Below the pieces are notes generated by a model. It was not told the DNA's origin. It worked only from the letters and a program-made list of their open reading frames with translations, and made no database searches. A stretch of DNA of 64,000 bases from Amphiura filiformis (taxonomy: Eukaryota; Echinodermata; Ophiuroidea; Amphilepidida; Amphiuridae): NCBI RefSeq assembly GCF_039555335.1, contig NC_092628.1:101640647-101704646 (forward strand), written 5' to 3'. Both the position numbers and the translations under genes were made by a program. This document shows positions 60,830 through 64,000 of the stretch, piece by piece. Each line of letters starts with the position of its first letter. The stretch's first letter is position 1.

Positions 60830-60965
60830 GCTGCCCGGGGCAGCATTACCCGTGTGGCTACCGGTCGGTGATCGTGTGCTTGGCATGCGGGTGGTCGCAG
60901 GTTCAAATCCCGGGGGTGCCAAGTGACTTCTTTGTTCACCTTTCTCCATTTTTGTTTCTTCTGTA
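60830..60965 (+). mobile_element. tRNA-derived SINE head
   Basis: GTGTGGCTACCGGTCGGTGA (box A region) and GCAGGTTCAAATCCCGGGGG (strong box B) are about 35 bp apart, followed by a C/T-rich tail. It resembles a tRNA but without a clean cloverleaf. Confidence 0.65.
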
Positions 60966-61145
60966 ACTTCCTATAGCAAAAATCAGGGTTGGGTGTTAGG
61001 GTTAGATAACACTAGCTTGCAACAGATTTCTACTTGTAATATAAAATTACCAAATAATATTTCTTTTTGGTGAGAAATTGAAACTCTAACTCAGTGATGT
61101 TGGTGCAAATTTCATTACACAAAGCTTCAATTTGTGAGTTTTAGG

Positions 61146-61190
61146 TCAAAGTGCTGCAGTGCTACTTAAAGTAGCACTGCAGCACTTTGA
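61146..61190. repeat. 45-bp near-perfect palindrome
   Basis: 22-bp arms (TCAAAGTGCTGCAGTGCTAC + TT) meet with a single central base. It could extrude as a cruciform; it has no loop for a miRNA precursor. Confidence 0.9.
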
Positions 61191-61385
61191 ACTTGAAGTT
61201 CTGATTTAAATGCAATTAGGATATGTCACGGACGGCCTTGCATTCAATTGTGCCAAATTCTTTCAGTTTCAGCACATCACACTGCACACCACAGAGTATT
61301 TCCTCCATAGTCTTATAAATTATTGCGTTCAAAGTGTTTTCAGTTTTCTACAAATGTGATTTTCTTTAACAAATATTTCTCTCAG

Positions 61386-61529
61386 ACTGGCAACAGTAAA
61401 GGCCATGTGCAAGTATTGAATGTATCCACAGGGAAAGCTGCTAAAGGAGGACAAGGCAAACTTGCTGGTCAAGTGTGTAGTCTAGCATTTGATGATGGTG
61501 GTAGTGTGCTATGGGCAGGAGATGATAGA
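61386..61529 (+). CDS. WDR13: WDR13 coding exon 9
   Basis: 144 nt, exactly 48 codons, phase 0 at both ends. Acceptor TTTCTCTCAG, donor AGA|GTAAGT. It encodes residues 265-312: GHVQVLNVSTGKAAKGG, then LAFDDGGSVLWAGDDR, matching the blade that ends in Trp-Ala-Gly-Asp-Asp-Arg in WDR13. The next residue in the family is Gly-Ser; that exon was not found before 64000. Confidence 0.96.
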
Positions 61530-61746
61530 GTAAGTCAGTGACCTGGGTTTGAACGTGGGACCTGTGGTCTTTATTGAGAAACTGTTCAGTTTAAAGCAAA
61601 ACTGCAAAATTGAATTTTCATCACACAATATGATAAAATAATATTGGTGTTAATTGCCAGGCAAGTTCCAAGTGCATTTTGAGTCAGAATGAGGTCAAGC
61701 AGTCGGACTTAATTCAAATTGTGAGTGTTTTGTTTTACATATTGCA

Positions 61747-62381
61747 TTAAGGGAAGGGGTATGAACGTTTGGACAGTATTTATTGCGGGACATTAGAGCA
61801 CATCAGACATATCGAATTGCATTCTGAATACGAAGAATGTCCTTCTGATATCAAATAATTTTGATTTTTTGAAATTCGCAATATAATACACATTTTATGG
61901 CAAATCATTAAAATTGATATTTTGATATTTAACAGTACTTGAAGTAAACTTTATAAATCTGATGATTTATACTTAAAGTGTATGTAGGTGGGATGAAAAG
62001 CCGACGATCAATTGAAAATTTAGACCTTTCGTATTGAAGATATGGATTTTGGGGGAAAAATCCATATCTTCAATATAAAAGGTCAAAATGTTCAATTGAT
62101 CGTCGCTTTTTTTCTCCCAGCTACATACACTTTAAGAATATATCATTAGATTTATAAAATTTATTTCGAGGACTGTTATATATCAAAAATTTGAAAAATA
62201 TCAAATTTTTATAATTTGTCATAAAATTTGTATTATATCGTGAATTTCAAAAATGAAAATTATTTGATATCAGAAAGACATGCTTCGTATTGAGAATGCA
62301 ATTCGATACGCCTGAGGTGCTCTCATGTCCCACAAAAAATACTGTCGAAAACGCCATAAACGCTCATTCTAGATCCCTTAA
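61747..62381. mobile_element. long foldback element, copy 2
   Basis: 635 bp, same family as 29095-29763. The ends read TTAAGGGA and TCCCTTAA, the fold is at 62040-62065. It is highly similar in both halves to copy 1 (for example GGACATTAGAGCACATCAGA). Because each copy is itself a palindrome, the orientation is not meaningful. Confidence 0.85.
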
Positions 62382-63302
62382 CTGTGTAAAAAGGATCAAA
62401 GACCTGAAATCAGTGAGGAATTAAAAATTGCAATTGCTACTTGCAAAAATGTATGAGCAATAAAGGAAATAGGAAGGCAATAATAAGCATTTGAGACAAA
62501 AAACAAGAAACAACTGGTTCAATCTTATATTCATGAACTAATCACTTGGTACTTCAGAACAACCATGTAAATGTGATAATGATGTATCTAGAGTTTAGTG
62601 GTTCCGGGTGACTGAACTGACATGTGTGTCTCATTATCTCATAGCCAAACCAATACCAGGGATAGCTGTCATATTATACAAGATAGCACACGTTTGAGAC
62701 ATACGCAGTGTAACAACGATTCAGAATAATGGTGTGAATTACTTCAATATTTTTTAAAGAGTGGGTTAAGTTAACCATCAGAGTACTTTGGGTAAAACTT
62801 CCCTTGGTGCATATGAATGCAGCAAATTCTGTGGTGTGTGAGTTGCAGTAGAGATATAGTCTCATTTTCAATCCATAAATAGAGAAATGAGTGGATGTCC
62901 TCAGTCATCCAGTCAGAATATACAGAAAAAGTTTGGAATTAAATCTCTGAAATACCTAGTCATCGATCACATGTCCAGTAGGTCAATTGACTGATGACTG
63001 TCTGGATGTTCAACACTACAATATAGCGAGCTTGCAAATATCACTTGATAACTTATATCACTAATACCATAGCAAAACTAATCAGAATAACTTTCATAAT
63101 ATTTGTTTTACAAGTTAAAATCAATAAATTCACAGTAAATGAATTTCACTTACCCAATATTAGCATCTATTATGGTGATTCCAGGAGACCAAATAGCTGT
63201 ACATAACACATGGTGTAAAGTGGTCCAATGTTTATGAATAGATACATGTATGCTCTGTCAGGGTTGTGTGACAAATGCACATCTGCTATATCAATATTTT
63301 AT

Positions 63303-63425
63303 TAGAATTGTAATTATTATGAATGATGGCAACTTGAAATGTCATTTTAATTTATATTTTAGAGAAATGTAATTACCATGAATGCATGCAACTTGAAATG
63401 TCATTTTATAATTGTACAATTTAGA
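63303..63425. repeat. tandem doublet of about 62 bp
   Basis: Two units sharing TGTAATTA, ATGAATG, GCAACTTGAAATGTCATTTT and TTTAGAGA. A third partial start follows at 63424. Confidence 0.75.
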
Positions 63426-64000
63426 GACATGTAATTAGAAATGATGTCTGATGTCTGGCAAATTGTGATTCTAATTTCATTAACAGCTTCTTATTTTATA
63501 AATATAAAATATTACTCTTTTATCAAATCTTAACAGACAGTTAGCATGACCCTTACATGGTAAAAGGATTAACTTGTAAAAGCAATGAGAGGACAATACT
63601 TTCTTTTACCAAAGTATGTGTCATTCAGTTATCCAACTAATGGTAGAAGAAGTAACATTGTTTGAATCTCTTTGTATGTGACAACCTATTGCATGTCACA
63701 TGAGTTCAATATTAAAATTATCCTCAACCATGCAAAATGAAGAAATTGTTAGTGATTCAAATAGAAATTACACCCAGTCTTTGCTTTGAATTATTTTTTT
63801 AACCTTTGGTGCACTTTTGCATCCCATTTTGAAAGTTGTGGTGCAATTTAATCTGACGCAGAGTAATTTAAATTGCAGTCTCAGACAAGAAACACTCTCA
63901 AAGTCAGTTCAACATGGTATCGCAATTTTGCACCATACTTTTAAAGTTATATCACAAAAGGCAAATTTAGGGGTGCTTATTTCAAATGCTGGTTATGTTT

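Larger units (their letters stand above)
60669..61385 (+). other. WDR13 intron 8
   Basis: Contains a tRNA-derived SINE (60830-60965) and a 45-bp palindrome (61146-61190). Confidence 0.7.
61530..64000 (+). other. WDR13 intron 9 (partial)
   Basis: Holds a foldback element (61747-62381) and a tandem doublet (63303-63425). The rest is AT-rich with no exon seen on either strand. Confidence 0.65.

Noticed and set aside
60830..60905. tRNA-like sequence considered as a true tRNA gene
   Set aside because: Box B is good but the acceptor and anticodon stems do not pair cleanly and a SINE-like tail follows.
60664..60966. 100-codon frame after WDR13 exon 8
   Set aside because: It lies in intron 8, overlaps a SINE and is not in the WDR13 frame.
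61146..61190. Palindrome considered as a miRNA precursor
   Set aside because: Arms of 22 bp with a one-base loop cannot give a Drosha/Dicer-type hairpin.

Overview
The window is metazoan nuclear DNA. It is AT-rich, intron-rich and packed with small DNA transposons. Two protein-coding genes can be read exon by exon with correct splice sites and phases. They are transcribed away from each other across an intergenic gap of about 10.7 kb. On the minus strand, positions 31934 to 2461 hold the first three coding exons of a cytohesin-type Arf-GEF gene (N-terminus and coiled coil); its Sec7 and PH exons must lie left of position 1. On the plus strand, 42626 to 61529 hold nine coding exons (936 nt, exactly 312 codons) of WDR13, a WD40-repeat protein; its last exons lie right of position 64000. 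The organism looks like a marine invertebrate, perhaps an echinoderm or other deuterostome. That is inferred from gene type, intron size and transposon style only, and is not proven.

Layout. 1-720: GC-rich repeat with a 227-bp tandem unit. 1-31861: cytohesin introns, holding TTAA-ended foldback elements, two copies of a MITE with 9-bp target duplications, a G-rich 8-bp-duplication MITE, a decayed Ty3/gypsy reverse-transcriptase scrap, long (TAAA)n, and a 443-codon minus-strand ORF of Pro-rich tandem repeats. 31935-42625: intergenic repeat mosaic, with a 0.86-kb (TTTC)n tract, a recent 1.4-kb inverted duplication (arms 35040-36441 and 39148-40582), two tandem Helitron-like elements and several C/G-tipped MITEs. 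42626-64000: WDR13. Its 11.6-kb intron 6 holds a cluster of hAT-like MITEs, a LINE 3' fragment and an unexplained GC-rich island.

The most unusual signal is the palindromic octamer TAGGCCTA. I count about 27 copies by eye where about one is expected, and 21 of these lie between 32.2 and 44.0 kb. When repeat copies in the window are compared, it repeatedly appears as a clean insertion at a TA or similar dinucleotide. This looks like a transposon footprint or a very short mobile palindrome.

Most short open frames here are chance ORFs, many without an ATG, or pieces of repeats. No CRISPR, rRNA or functional tRNA gene was seen.
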